40,969 nucleotides of DNA from Laccaria trichodermophora (Eukaryota; Basidiomycota; Agaricomycetes; Agaricales; Hydnangiaceae): the NCBI GenBank assembly GCA_018417955.1, contig JACTVC010000064.1, positions 1-40,969 of the forward strand. The letters are read 5' to 3'. Position numbers and translations under genes: made by a program. This document shows, one piece after another, positions 9,945 through 21,516 of this stretch. Position 1 is the stretch's first letter, and every line of letters begins with the position of its first letter. A model generated the notes under the pieces. The model was given only the letters and a program-made list of their open reading frames with translations, was not told the origin of the DNA and searched no databases.

Positions 9945-10450
9945 GTTAGATTAGCGTCCAGGTAGAAACAATCGTACTCGAGTGGAAAATCCAATCGAGT
10001 AAGATGTATTGATGTATGAGTGTTAGAGACGCAGACGCGTCAGCTGCTCTCTAGTATCAGATTCCAAGTACACAATCGAGCAAGATGCATCACTGTACGA
10101 GTGATAAAGACGCAGACGCATCAGCCCCGGCCTAGGTTCGAATACCGTCCAGCTATAGATGACGATATTCGAGAGGATTGAAGGTATAGACCCGTCAGCT
10201 GCTCCCTAGGCTCCACGGTGAAAGAATCGCACTCGAGAAGAAGGTTGACGACCGTGAATGTATTATCTTCCAGTTGGTTTGCCGTCGTGGGACTGATTGT
10301 CCTCGCGACATAATTGGCAATGCCGTGCTTGAATTAGACGTTTATGACTGGGGCGAGAGAGGCGGATTCTAGTCATCCTGTAGGTTCTTCAGGTGAGATG
10401 TATCAAAAAGATAATGAAAAGAATTCAGACGCATCAATCGAGACCCAGGT
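9918..10450. repeat. Degenerate tandem repeat with GACGCAGACGCATCAG core
   Basis: The core GACGCAGACGCATCAG or close variants occur near 9918, 10028, 10109, 10189 and 10426, at spacings of about 110, 81, 80 and 237 bp. Shared flanking words include CTAGGTT, ACTCGAG and AATCGAG. The units are well diverged, so this is an old array. It begins inside the proposed last exon of the F-box/NTase gene and runs about 500 bp downstream. Confidence 0.7.
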
Positions 10451-10501
10451 TCAAATAGATCGAGTACTTAGATGTATCGATGGATGTGATTGATAACTTC
10501 G

Positions 10502-10574
10502 ACCAAACAATGATAAATTTTGAACCGAGAAGTGGACGTCCACTTTTCAATTCAGAATTGATGCATGTTTGTCT
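10502..10574. repeat. Palindromic repeat copy P2
   Basis: A nearly perfect palindrome centred at GGACGTCC (10534-10541). The arms read outward as AAGT, then GAACCGAG or CAATTCAG, with ACCAAACAATG on the left and GCATGTTTGTC on the right. It lies about 370 bp past the stop codon of the family A gene. Its right half plus about 20 bp of flank recurs at 15606-15645. Confidence 0.9.
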
Positions 10575-10941
10575 AACACCTTTTGTTCAAACTTACCTTC
10601 ACCAGAGCCTGAAGACGATAGTAATTCCAAACAACGACTGACTTTGAGATATTGATGTTGCACTTATGCGATTCCGACTGATGTTAAAGAGCGAACGAAA
10701 AAGACAATGACAGAAGAAAATAGTACTTATACATCACACTCATCACAATATCGCATGAACACGTTTCAATATTTAATAAGTACCAATAGCAGTGAGTGTA
10801 TAAATGTGATGAATCCTATGTACAATCTATGTAACTATATGCCCCATTACCCGCTCCCCCCAAAAAAAAATGAAAAAAAATAAAAAAGTCACAAATGAAA
10901 CATTTACAATGAGTTCGCCAATTATATGAGAGATGAACCGT

Positions 10942-12270
10942 TCATGCAGTGTAGTTAAGAAAATGATTCTTAAGCACAAAGATATCCATCGGGGTGAACT
11001 CGTTGCCTCCCTTCGAAGAAACGGTCTTCAAAAAGCCATCGATGTAGTCATTGTTCCAGGTCTTGACGGCCAATACGAATTGTTCATTGTTACAACCAAA
11101 GTCGACAAATCTCTCCAAATAGTGTGTCATAGGAGGATTACAGGCTGCCAAAAAACGTTTTACTTGCTGAGTTTGCTCATCAATAGCAAGTGTTGCGGTG
11201 GGGGGCGGTAGTTCCACCTCCGGAGGAATACGCGGGGCGGGCCGGAAACGCTTTGGTCGCTCATGGGCTTCAACAGGTGGCTTTACGCTCGATGACGATG
11301 ACGATTCTTGCTCAACCTGCAATGAACACAAATCAACCCCCAAGTACAGTCCCGTAAAGAATAAACACACCCTCTTGCGCTTTATATCCTAAAGCACGCC
11401 ATCATCATGCTCAACGCGACGTATATATGTATATATTTCAAGAACTACGCACCGGGAAAATGTTAAAGTGCCTAACAGCAGGAGGCGGCGATTGGGATGG
11501 TGGAGGTAGATAAATTGACGATTTGATATGCTTCGGGCGGTTGTCCGAGCTGCGCACCGGAAAATCATCAAGGTGCATAGCAGCAGGTGCCGGCGATTCG
11601 GATAGTGGAAGATGATAGATTGACAAAGTCATACGGTTCGGGCGGTCCTCCACACCCCGATTTACACCCAGAAAAAGTTTGACATCTTCGTCGACATGCT
11701 ACAACGACATAGTCAGTCTTTGAACTTCAGTCGATAAATCTCATGCCGACCGTCGTTTGGTTTGGATTATACTAAAACATATACGCCATTCGTTAACATA
11801 CTCTGTATCCCATTTCTTTAATGTACACACCTCACGACCATCAACTGGAGCCATTGACCCACCTCCCCCTTCATCCCGCAAACGTCTATGCCTATAGGCA
11901 TAAAAGGTTTTCCGCATGTATGCCCGAGCTAACCTTTTTCGAGGAGCAGAGTCTACGTCCGCACAAAGAAAGAGTTTCGGGTATTGATTCCACGCCTGCA
12001 AACATGCTAATGAGCGCAAATCAAATCAAAAAAATCGATCCAAAACGACTTACTTTTTCTTCACAAGTACTAGCGTTATCGGGTTGGTTGTCGTACGTTT
12101 TTCTATAGTCTAGATAGTCTCGCGTCATTTGTCTCAAGGTCTCCTTAAAAAAAAAGGCCCAAACAATACCGCGTCAATGTTAAAAACAGGTAGAACGCTA
12201 CCGTTCCACTCACCTTCCAACTTATAGCAAATGCTTCAGAACAGCGTAAGACCCTTCGTATTTCCGCCGT
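10942..12270 (-). CDS. Family A gene, full-length member (unknown function)
   Basis: A gene of at least six exons on the minus strand. The proposed exons are 12270-12214, 12143-12054, 11995-11831, 11698-11453, 11388-11371 and 11316-10942. All boundaries are phase 0 with GT-AG ends, giving at least 316 residues. The first coding exon is not resolved: upstream frames have stops or no ATG. Residues match the gene at 30701-31607 exon by exon: an identical 30-codon exon 2, then a block WxxYPxxFL...RKxxARxYMxKxF, and a C-terminal block (FGCxNEEF..W....FLKxVSxKG...TPM..xVLKNHL). A 105-bp tandem duplication forms most of the fourth exon listed. A Pro/Glu/Ser-rich linker precedes the C-terminal block. 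There are no catalytic motifs, membrane segments or signal peptide. I do not recognise the family. Confidence 0.62.
11449..11658 (-). repeat. 105-bp exonic tandem duplication
   Basis: Two 105-bp units begin at about 11449 and 11554 (both GCACCGG). They encode two 35-residue Pro/Ser-rich repeats of the form IY.LP.S.SP.PA..H...FPVRSS within one exon of the family A gene. The unit length is a multiple of three, so the frame is kept. The related gene at 30.7-31.6 kb lacks this exon length, so the duplication is specific to this copy. Confidence 0.8.
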
Positions 12271-12401
12271 CTGGAAACCGAATGAGAGTAGTTGGTACCC
12301 ATGTCATTATCCTCTCACTGTTATGGATTTCTTTTCTTCAAGAAAAAAGAAATTGGCGTCCAAAACGACGAAATAAAAACGAAATGAAACTTACTGGTCA
12401 T

Positions 12402-14643
12402 CGTATGCAACGGAATGCCACGATACTTGATGGTGGTGAAAAGAGAGTGAGGGATACCATCGACGTGATGTGAAGTCTGATTAACTTATGTTGACGGAAA
12501 GTTAATTAACATTGACTTGCGGGCTGTGGGCCATTGCTTGGCATGGCAATACGAGTCCTGTTTTTTTTTGACTTTTTGACTACTATATATGTTCAGTGGT
12601 CGTGTTGAAACTCACGGCTTCTTCTTCATCACGCACATCACTTCTCTAATTTCGCGATTCATCCGGATAATCTTCTGGGCTGGTTTCCTAGTCAAACCCA
12701 GGTGAAAAAGCTACCAAAAGAAACGAACATATACTTCGAGGACTCACTGTTATAGACTTACAAAGTTTGGAAACGAAACGACGAATTTTATCATAATCGT
12801 CGCGCCATCGACGTTTGCACGTTGTGGACAATTGCAAAGAGACGAGTTGAAATTTTCTCACGACAACCGCTATTCTTCTGAAGTCCAAACACATCCTACC
12901 TCACGCGCTGGCTGTTCCCGCGACCAAGAAGCTTGCTGGAAAGCGCATCGTGCTCGCTTCCAACAGCCCGTGAAGATGTGAAATTCTCCGCACTTTCGTT
13001 CGTGTCCACACATTCGAATGCATCTCTCAACTGAGCTTTGGCCGAACCGTATCTTTGTCCTCTTAGGGTTATGAATCTGGCATTCTGCCAAAAAAAAAAA
13101 CCTGTCTGTAAGCTCGTTTGCGGACATACATCAGTGCCCCGTTGACACAACTTCAGCAAATCTACATTTTACTTGTCAACTTGTCAGGACTTTTTGTCAC
13201 TGACAGCTTGTCGCCAAGTTACAAGTTGAAACAAGCTTACGAGCTGACGAGGTGCCTGACAACGTGAAGACTTAGCGAAAAAAAGTGGTTCGTTCTGCTT
13301 ATGTAACAGTTGGTAACCACGTCCGTTCCCTCAACATTCCCTCTCATCTTGACCACGGCGAGACAACACCAAGACCCACCATCATTCACAGCGACCACCC
13401 ACCTCCGATGCGTCACCACCACCACTAACAACAACCTCACGGCACCCTCATTTGACCTCCCACAACCAACATGGCGCACACCAACCACACCAGCTCCGAC
13501 AAAACGACGTTGTGATGCCACGTCACCAGCCACAACCACGAGCACCAGCCAGTACGTGTAATGTTTTATCCTCCTTCCTCTTGTTGTTGATTTGAACGTT
13601 ATGGCAACAGAGATTTTAGCAGCCTTCTCCCTTTTCCTCTGAAATGGCGTCATCAGCAACACCTAGGAAAGCGGGCCTGGCGATGGCCCATGGTGAGTTC
13701 TTTCCTCCATCCCCCCCACTCAGTTCTCAGAATGAAGCAATATTGTTCTTGGTAGGTGCTCTATTATGTTTGTCGCATATCCCGCCTGACAACCAGGCGG
13801 CTGAGTAGATATGGATGGTTCACCCTCATATTCAACCCCGAGTGTTGTTGAAACCGATTCCGCGTGCCCACTCAATGCCGCCACGCTGCGCCACCAGCCA
13901 CACGTCAACGGTACCTACCAGACACGCCATGAAGTCCGCAGCAGCGACGACGACAACGATAGAGGAACGAGTGCTGCCAAAAGGTCAGCAGCCCCCGATA
14001 TTCCCTTTTGACTGACAAGTCCCCAGCCAGTCGCCGTTGCCCACACCAAACACCACGTCACCCCGCCGCGCATGTCGTTTCGACGGCATGTACGCACTTG
14101 CAGGAGCAGGAGGGCGGTTTGAGAAGGGGATATATAGAGTTTACGGAATGAACCCAGTTCTGGGAGGGACGCGTCATCTTAGGTCCTTCCTGGTGTCGCA
14201 GGTATGGATGGCAATGTACTGTTGTACGCTAATAATATGTACTCTCATATCGCGCTAGTACCATACAATGACAATTTTTTTGCTACTAAATACCAAAAAT
14301 AAGATTACAACTTTTCTGAGCTTGTCAGCTTGTTAGAGCTTGTCGAGCAATCTCACGACTCAACTTGTCAGTTTTTTGGATCTACTTGTCAACTTGTAAC
14401 TTGTGGCTCGTTTGGACTCGTACGAGTTGAAACGAGTCCAAACAAGTCGTGACAAGCGGAGTGTAGAAATACTGATGAAGGTATGGGTCATTGGGTGGAT
14501 TTGGATAGGCTTGGAAGCACACTTGGGTTGGTTTGGGCTGTAGCCTGTCGGGCACGCTTCAGACTGCTCTGATCAGGCAACTTCTGGATGGGTTGAGAAA
14601 TTGGTGGGTGTTCTTTTTACTTGTGCATAGGGCGACACGACCA
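12402..14643. other. Non-coding stretch with low-complexity and short direct repeats
   Basis: No supported gene. From 13310 to 13560 the plus strand is rich in ACC/CCA triplets and gives Thr/Pro-rich open frames that are compositional artefacts. At 13644 an ATG followed by 16 codons and a GTGAGT donor could be an orphan first exon, but no downstream exon fits. Two blocks rich in CTTGTCA-type words (13165-13250 and 14310-14460) share the 15-mer TACTTGTCAACTTGT with at most one mismatch at its first base, and may mark the edges of an old insertion. Confidence 0.45.
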
Positions 14644-14715
14644 ACCAAACATCTACAAATTTTGAACTGAAAAGTGGACGTCCATTTCTCAGTTAAAAAT
14701 TGACACCTGTTTGGT
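14644..14715. repeat. Palindromic repeat copy P3
   Basis: Palindrome with outer words ACCAAAC and GTTTGGT, inner arms TTTTGAACTGAAAAGTGG and its complement with two substitutions on the right, and the centre GGACGTCC. It lies about 410 bp past the end of the decayed family A copy, a placement like that of P2. Confidence 0.9.
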
Positions 14716-15128
14716 AATGTTTTGCTATAGCTCTCAAAGAATAGTGTGACAAGAAAACGGGTCAGTATAAGAACGATTCCTTACGTAAACTCCAGGACTC
14801 GTAATGCGCACAATCACAGGGTGACAGGAACGCATCTTCTTATCAGATCAATAATTGAATTATGACGTAAGCTTACTTCCAGCTACATGACCGACAACAC
14901 AACGACAATCCTCGCCTGAAAAATACAATGATTGACGACAAGAGGACGTCAAGAAATCAGACCCCAGTGTGCTGATATGGACCAAAGTAATAAATGTAGT
15001 TAAATCATTAAAAAAAAAACAGAAAAAACTTGTATGTGAATTTGTACATGCCATGCGCTACACTGCCTGTAGCCCGCAAAGAGGCAAGAATGTATGTACA
15101 AACCGTCGTGTATAGAAAACACTAGGAA

Positions 15129-15312
15129 TGGCCGAAAAAACGATGAAGATGTTTTTTGATAACGAGAATGTCCATGCCGCTCAACTTACACTTCCCACTA
15201 TTGGATACAAGCTTCAAAAAATCGGTGATCTCGTCATCTTCCCAGGTAATGACTTCTGATAGGGATTCTTCGTTTTTGCAGCCGAACTTGATGAAAACTT
15301 ATCAGTACGCGT
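15129..15312 (-). pseudogene. Decayed family A C-terminal domain
   Basis: Reading the minus strand gives KFGCKNEESLSEV, then ITWEDDEI, then FLKLVSNSGK and MDILVIKKHLHRFF before a stop. This is clearly the C-terminal block of the family A genes at 10.9 kb and 30.7 kb. Immediately upstream, where the relatives have a conserved YL..F, the same frame has two adjacent stop codons (TGA TAA at about 15300-15305). None of the earlier exons (the 30-codon exon, the WxxYP block) can be found in the following 400 bp. It is a truncated, inactive copy. Confidence 0.75.
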
Positions 15313-15605
15313 TGTCGAGTCAACGTTTATCACCCACCATCATTGAAAACTTGCCTGAAGCCCAATGAGCAGGCTAGCACGCTGAAGCGGAAGTAAGCGG
15401 AACTTACGAGGCATCGCGTACTGTGGACGTCAGGAGACAATGAAGAAGATGACGGAAACACGTGACCACGTAGGGAAAGGGGGGGGGGGTGACGTAAGGT
15501 CTGTAGATGCTGTGTGGCTTTTGTTTACTTACTGTTTACCTGCGACGTCTAGTCTATATATTTACGCTTTGGATGGTTTCTAAAACCTAGATACTAAAGT
15601 ATCCA

Positions 15606-15645
15606 GGAATTGATGCATGTTTGTCTAATACCTTTTGTTCAAATA
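15606..15645. repeat. Half-copy of palindrome plus flank
   Basis: About 37 bp matching 10555-10594 with two or three differences (GATGCATGTTTGTCTAA, then CCTTTTGTTCAAA). It holds only the right edge of palindrome P2 and about 20 bp of P2's flank. It therefore reflects duplication of a longer segment around P2 rather than a separate palindrome insertion. It lies about 300 bp upstream of the decayed family A copy. Confidence 0.65.
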
Positions 15646-15795
15646 ACAAAAACTAAGTATGCGGGCCAGCTCGGGGCATTAGATACACGACTGGCTATGT
15701 AAGGGATACTATGTTATTTGTATGTACGATTGGACTGCAGACGATACAGTCCTACAAAAATTATCATTAGGATAGTCGTTTTCACTATTGTATCA

Positions 15796-18700
15796 CTAAT
15801 TGGCTGTAACGGTTGGGCGCATGCCAAAGAGAATATCGGCATCTTGAAAAATATTCAATGTTAGTCGAGAGTATAGTCGTGAGGTTACATACACGTTCGT
15901 TTGGCTTTCTTATGCTTATGGATCGAACCTTTAAGGTCTGCAATGTATTCTCCGGGGAAACGAACTCTGTCAACAGTCTTATTCGTCCCGACCAAGTGAT
16001 ATTGATCGCCTGGATTTTCACCGGTTAAATCAACTGTTTGGACGTTTGTTTAAGCTGAAAAAAAACGTCTCAAGAAATTGACACTTACAGGCGGAGCACG
16101 GAATTGGAGTCGAAAGACGACGAATTGTATATTTCCCATCACTCCATTCGAAGGTATCAGGTTCCTGCTTCAATTGAACCATAGCTTCTTTGAAGTAGGT
16201 TGATCCAGCGATAGCCAATTGTAGTTCGTGGTCGAATTTGAGCATAGTACAGTCCCTAGCTCCTCGGATCCCTTGGTTATATCCTTTTTTTTTCATACTG
16301 AACAAAGCGGCAGCGTGTTGCGCGAAAAATGGATAGTAAATTTCCTTGGGTCCATCAACAGCAACGTCTGAGTCATCAACCAATTCGAAGTTAGAGAAAA
16401 AGAAGTGGAGCAATTGACGGCTTTTTGCGCGTGCATCGACGTATTGCAAGAGTAGAAGAGACGGAAGCCCGGGATCAGCCCGCAATTCAGAATCGCGATC
16501 GCTGAGGTTTGTTTCGACACGGTAGGTCTGATAATCAACGACATTGAGCAGCTCCATTGCAATGGCTAAGGTGAAAACCACCAAAATGTCATCAAAGCAT
16601 TCGAGGTTTGGTATATGATTGGATAGATAGCCTACAAAGGTTGAACGTTAAACTGGAACTGCAAAGAATAACGTATTGAACAGCACTTACCCGTGACCTT
16701 TTCCTCGAGAACAAAATGTCGGTGCCAGAGGTACATTATACGGATTAACAGTAACCGGGAGGGATCATGGTTTGTGTTAGTTATTACGCCCCCTAAAGCC
16801 CAAGTGCGGTATAGACCAATAATGGTCTCCCCTAGAGTAGAGAAACAATAGAAATGTCCTCCCCTGCATATCGACGGCTTGACAGTTACAACCCAATGCG
16901 GCGTTTGGGGACGCATACGTCTGACAACATCGTAAATATTGAGGATCAACGTAGATAAAATAAAGACTTACAATCGCATCCCTGGTTCCAATAATATGCC
17001 TTCGAAGCACCATATATTTGGGTCAGGCCTTTCCATGCACCATTTCTCATCACAGTATAAATCAATTTTACCGTTGTCTTCACGGTTTCGAGGACGAGCG
17101 ACGATCCAGTATTTACCACCGACCAGTACGTCTACGGTGGTGCAGAACCCATCCGAGTCAATGTGACCATAGTGCAAAGCGCCGTAAGTAGCAACCAGTC
17201 CCCAACGGAGATGTCGCGATGGCAAAGACGCAGTCTCCTCGTTGCAGAAAGGAAGTCGTTCGGTGGCAATCCAAGCATGGAGATCCGTTGATAGGGCATC
17301 TGGTGAAATATCGCTTGCGGGCAACGGAAAGTCTAATGCATTCAAAATATGACCATTGTCGTTCGGTCCCGAAGAGCCTTTGAGTATCATCTGATTCAAC
17401 GTTCCCTGAACGAGACGTTTACTGTAGTCTCCGTCCTTTATCAGAATACTTTGATCTGCATATAGGTAACGGTTATTGATATTTTAACGCAGATAAATCG
17501 TAGAACTCTAACCTTGCATATCAATGACGGCATCCAAATGAGCGAGTCTACTCAAAGTATCTTCGTTCCAAGCTGCTTTTCCAACCGAACGTCCTGTTGT
17601 AACGATATTTTGAGTCGCAAAGATTTTAAGGGCCGTAGCATCGTCTAAGTTCTCGAACTCTGCCTCGGTCATTGTGAGGAAGCTTGCAGCTTCTGGTCGC
17701 GATAGGTGAGGAGGTAACCCGTCAATGTAATCTTTGACTACGAGGTCCATCAAGTTATCAAAATTGTCGATATCCACCTGATGCTGCGGTCATGTTATTC
17801 GTGTTGATAGCAGCTACATCTGATATACTTACGTGAAATTCAGGCTTGTATTTGTGAAGATTGTGCAATGTGGATCCATAGAGAGCGTACTCCTCAGTGC
17901 TGACGCATTTCTAAATGAAGTTAGATGAGAAGGGGATAACGATTGTAAATTTGATAACGTACAGGCTTAAAGCTGTCAAGTTTCAGTGTTTTTTCAGGGG
18001 CCGATGCCTACGAATAAGTCAATAAGGGCATTCATCCAGCGACAGACGCATACCGTGACAATATCCAAATCAATTCGACGACCTAGGATCGTGCCAGAAT
18101 AGATGTATGAATCTTCTCCGCCGACGTACTTTCTTTGGAAGGATTGTTGAGAAGGAAATGTCGAAGAAGAGGAACGCGATGACTCGCGGAAGAAGGTAGA
18201 GTCGGTAGGTGAAATCAGTTTATTTGATAACGTTTTCCTTTGACGTTTTGTACGAGGACGCCTTTTACGTTTTTTCGGCGCGACTGCGTTTGAGTGTTTG
18301 GGATTCAATCGGGAAGGACCATGATCTGAGTCGGCGTTTGATTCGGAGGAGTCGTCGTTTGAGACAGAATTTTCTTGAAGGTTACGTTTTCTCTTCAGTG
18401 TGACTGAATTAGCACTGTTCGAGTTCGATACCGGGGAATGATGGTCTGAGTCCTCCAAATCGGTTAAATCGCTATCTGCTTGAGAGTTTTGCGAAGGACT
18501 GAGTCGAACGCTGGTACTGATTTTACCGGGATCGACATCTACACAAGGAGACCGCAGCTCAATAAGTGCTGTTTCGGCGGCGCGAGGGACTGCAATGGAG
18601 GAAACCATATTAGAAGAAAGTAATGTAGATGCATTCCCTCCGTTTTCGGCTTGGCCATTCTCATCCACGACCGTAGCGCCCGTATTGGAAGTATAGACCT

Positions 18701-20857
18701 TGTTGGAACCCCGGTCTACTAAAGAACAATCGGCTCGTTCGGTTGTCGATGGTAGAGGATTAGCGACGATGGTAATGTCCTGTGTGGTTTGTGATGGTAC
18801 GTGTGCCGGTGCAATTAAAGCGAGTTGTTGCAATTCATCGGGGTTTGGCTGAGATTGAGAGGAAGTAAGTGGAATGGATGAACCCGGGACCAATGCTGTT
18901 GTCGAAGGAGGGCTTTCATCGATATCCATGTGATCTATAGGGCGAGTTCCCGGTAAACAATCAATTCGTTCGGTACTGCTTAGTGGAAGATCTGCGAAGA
19001 GCGGTGTGGCTGTATTGTGTTCCGTTGCAGCAAGGGAGTAATCGTTGGAGTTTGGCTGAGTCTGAGAAGGAGTGACTGGAATGGATGAACCAGTGATCAA
19101 TGCTGTCGTCGAAGGAGTCCGATCGTCCCGGCTTTCAGCGGTAACCACATGATCTATAGGATGTCTTTCATGGAGTTGGACATCCGCCAAGCGAGCCTTG
19201 ACTGAACTAGCATCTGTAGTCTCCATTTCTGCAAAAGGAATAGGAGGGTTTTGGCCAGAAGTTGAAGTTTCCTTAGACGAAATGACTTCTACAACCGGTG
19301 AAGCGGAATCGGTCGCAGTTTGCGTCGTCGACGTGGACAAATTCGTGTCAATAGGTTCAAGAGGTGCGGACGTTACTACCAGCGGCCAACCAAGGGGAAT
19401 CGCGCCTTCGATATCTTGACAGTACATGTTGTCGACAACTTTGTCGTCTCCGTCGCCATCTAAAAACATGAGATCACAATAATGTAAAGTCTAGCAAAAT
19501 AGAAACACACCTGACTTGAACCAACCACATATTTCTTCATTGGCTTGTTGAAGACGATCCCAGGGAATCTCAGTTAAGAATTGTTCCAGAGCATTCCATG
19601 CTGTAATCTTGCCCTGCGCGACGTTCAAGAGTACTTTCCACAGGAGCTTTTCTACCTCTAACAAAAGAGATGGTTTTTGATTGCCTAAGGCTTTTCCCGT
19701 CTAGCGAAAACTGATGTGAACATCTGTATCAATGGTCCAAAAATTAGGCATACGAGAAATAGTTTCATCCTGTCCAGTTTCCCGCCGTTATACCACGCTT
19801 TGGTAGTCAGCAATGCTAACGGCGAGACAAACGTGCATATATCAATGCAAAATAGGAGAGTGGGCGCTTCATTTAAAAGTGTGTTGATCGCTTTCAAATC
19901 GAACTTGCCGTCGTTGAAAGACCTGTCAAGAATGATATGATGTTCCAATGACTATGTTAGAAGAAACGACATACATTATGAATTTTTTGATTTTATTTTT
20001 CTCTTCATTATCAGAGGATTGCGGTGACTCCTCATTGACACGAAGATAACCCTACTAGCATTTAGCCTTCGTCGATATGTTAACTTGGCTGGCCGTACCT
20101 TCCAGACTAAACGAAGACACAATGCAGCAGCTTCTACGTTTGCAAGTGCTCCATGTACTTGGGTTCTTGATATTGTTTTCGACAAAGACTGTATCAATCC
20201 AAGCTCTATTGACTGTGGACAGGTCTCGCTTGGTAATTCTGTATTGAGGGAAGTTTGATTGAATTTAGCTTTAAATTGGGTGACGAGCTTGACCCAATCG
20301 TGTAATGGGGACCATCCCTACAATGAAGCATGAGAAGTATATCAGACTAGTGAAGATTGTCGTACTTTGAACTTGTTAGTGAAAATAGGCCGACGTCGAT
20401 GTTTGGGAACCTCAGCCACATAGCCATTATGGAGTGAGCAATCATTCATTGCTCGTACCATTTTGTCAATGAGGACATATTGCAAAAGCAGATCCAAGAA
20501 AACGCCCCTACGCTCCAAAGGAGGAAAGTGTTGCAAAGCGTTCTCAACGTTGATATATTTGAACATGCGACTGGAATGGTTTTCCTCTTCTCCTATTAAC
20601 AAAGACCGTTTAACCGCTTTCAGTCTCGGTGTCAACCGGTTGGCAGATAGCAGAGTATGTTCCGTCTCTTGAAGGGCTGATATGAATGGCTAAACCATAA
20701 CTTAAGCGACCACACAGGTCACGAAATAATGAAAACGCACCATACTTCCTAAGTCACCCAAAAGAGGCTCTAGCTCGTTTTCCAACACAAAACGGCCGTC
20801 ATCCCACGGCATTGTTAATAAGAATCTACTTTGGTTCCGTAGTGTTTTTTGTGACAT
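15796..20857 (-). CDS. JmjC-domain protein, intron-rich
   Basis: A long gene on the minus strand. The start is set at 20857 (ATG of MSQKTLRNQ), with early exons 20857-20741, 20689-20366 and 20317 to about 20102. Further exons can be followed to a Ser/Thr-rich disordered exon (17994-19469) with DSDLTDLED and a strong basic nuclear signal (PKKRKRRPRTKRQRK). The JmjC core lies at 16700-17460: RWGLVATYGALHYGHIDSDG holds the HxD iron motif, KYWIVARPR follows, and TPHWVV holds a likely distal His, followed by CRGGHFY. JmjC proteins are Fe(II)/2-oxoglutarate oxygenases, often histone demethylases, and a nuclear role fits the basic signal. The C-terminal exons (about 16090-16630, then to the stop at 15796) are placed by frame continuity. 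Agaricomycetes carry many such proteins with unknown targets. Confidence 0.8.
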
Positions 20858-20897
20858 CGCAAACTTTAGGGATTTGTTGGAGCAGAAGGTTCGAAAC

Positions 20898-21150
20898 GAT
20901 TGTCCGACAGGGAATCCCGGTAGACAAGCACTTGGGATTTCTATAGAGCCGATGAAACGGAATGACTGTCTGAAAGGGAAACCCAGTAGACGATCGCTTG
21001 AGATTTGGTCCGGACGAAGCGCCTGAGTCTCCGGCCCGTTGAAGGAGAAAAGTTAGGGTAGATTAACGTTGGCACTGCCGAGCCCATTGTATGAAATCAA
21101 AAAGCGATGTCTAAACTGGGAAGCCCAGTGGACGAGCGCGTTGACTCACG
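20898..21150. repeat. Three degenerate ~43-bp repeats upstream of the JmjC gene
   Basis: Similar units begin at about 20898, 20964 and 21106. Each reads GAxTGTC, then a GGGAA.CCC.GTAGAC-like core, then a CTTG.GATTT-like tail, with drift. They lie just upstream of the JmjC start codon and before palindrome P4. They could be promoter-proximal repeats or remnants of a minisatellite. Confidence 0.6.
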
Positions 21151-21235
21151 AATATGTTACTTGTCAGCGTAGCGAGCTTTGAACGATGAACTTTTGCTGA
21201 GCCTGCGAGTTGTACGTCTGGGTCCGAGATTCTGG

Positions 21236-21307
21236 AACAAACAAGCGACAATTTTAAACTGAGAAGTGGACGTCCACTTTTCAGTTCAAAATTTGTCATT
21301 ATTTGGA
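21236..21307. repeat. Palindromic repeat copy P4
   Basis: Palindrome centred at GGACGTCC with arms AAACTGAGAAGT and ACTTTTCAGTTCAAAATTTG, and outer ACAAACAAGCGAC and GTCATTATTTGG. It sits about 380 bp upstream of the JmjC start and about 210 bp downstream of the stop of the next gene, in an otherwise empty spacer. Confidence 0.9.
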
Positions 21308-21516
21308 CATTGTTCGAACACAATACTCGTATCGACGTTTCTTTGCCTGTCTCGTCAACCTCATCACGACGGACGGTTACCGGTCTACGTTTCTACTATA
21401 GGTCTGCCGAGACCCAGAAGTCTGATGTAGTGGGTAACTGACCGGCAGCTACGCCGTTTTTTTATTTTTTTATGTAAAATCTAAGACAAAAGAGAAACTA
21501 CAAATGGCTTCGCCAC

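Noticed and set aside
12319..12401. Candidate first exon (ATG at 12401) for the family A gene
   Set aside because: With a correct base count the frame hits a stop before the GTGAGA donor, so it cannot be joined in frame to the 12270 exon.
12688..13159. Minus-strand frames of 68-87 codons upstream of the family A gene
   Set aside because: They overlap in different frames, have no similarity to each other or to the first exon of the paralog, and end or start arbitrarily.
13310..13561. Thr/Pro-rich 83-codon plus-strand frame
   Set aside because: Product of ACC-rich low complexity. The opposite strand is open too (13237-13662) and there is no start or splice context.
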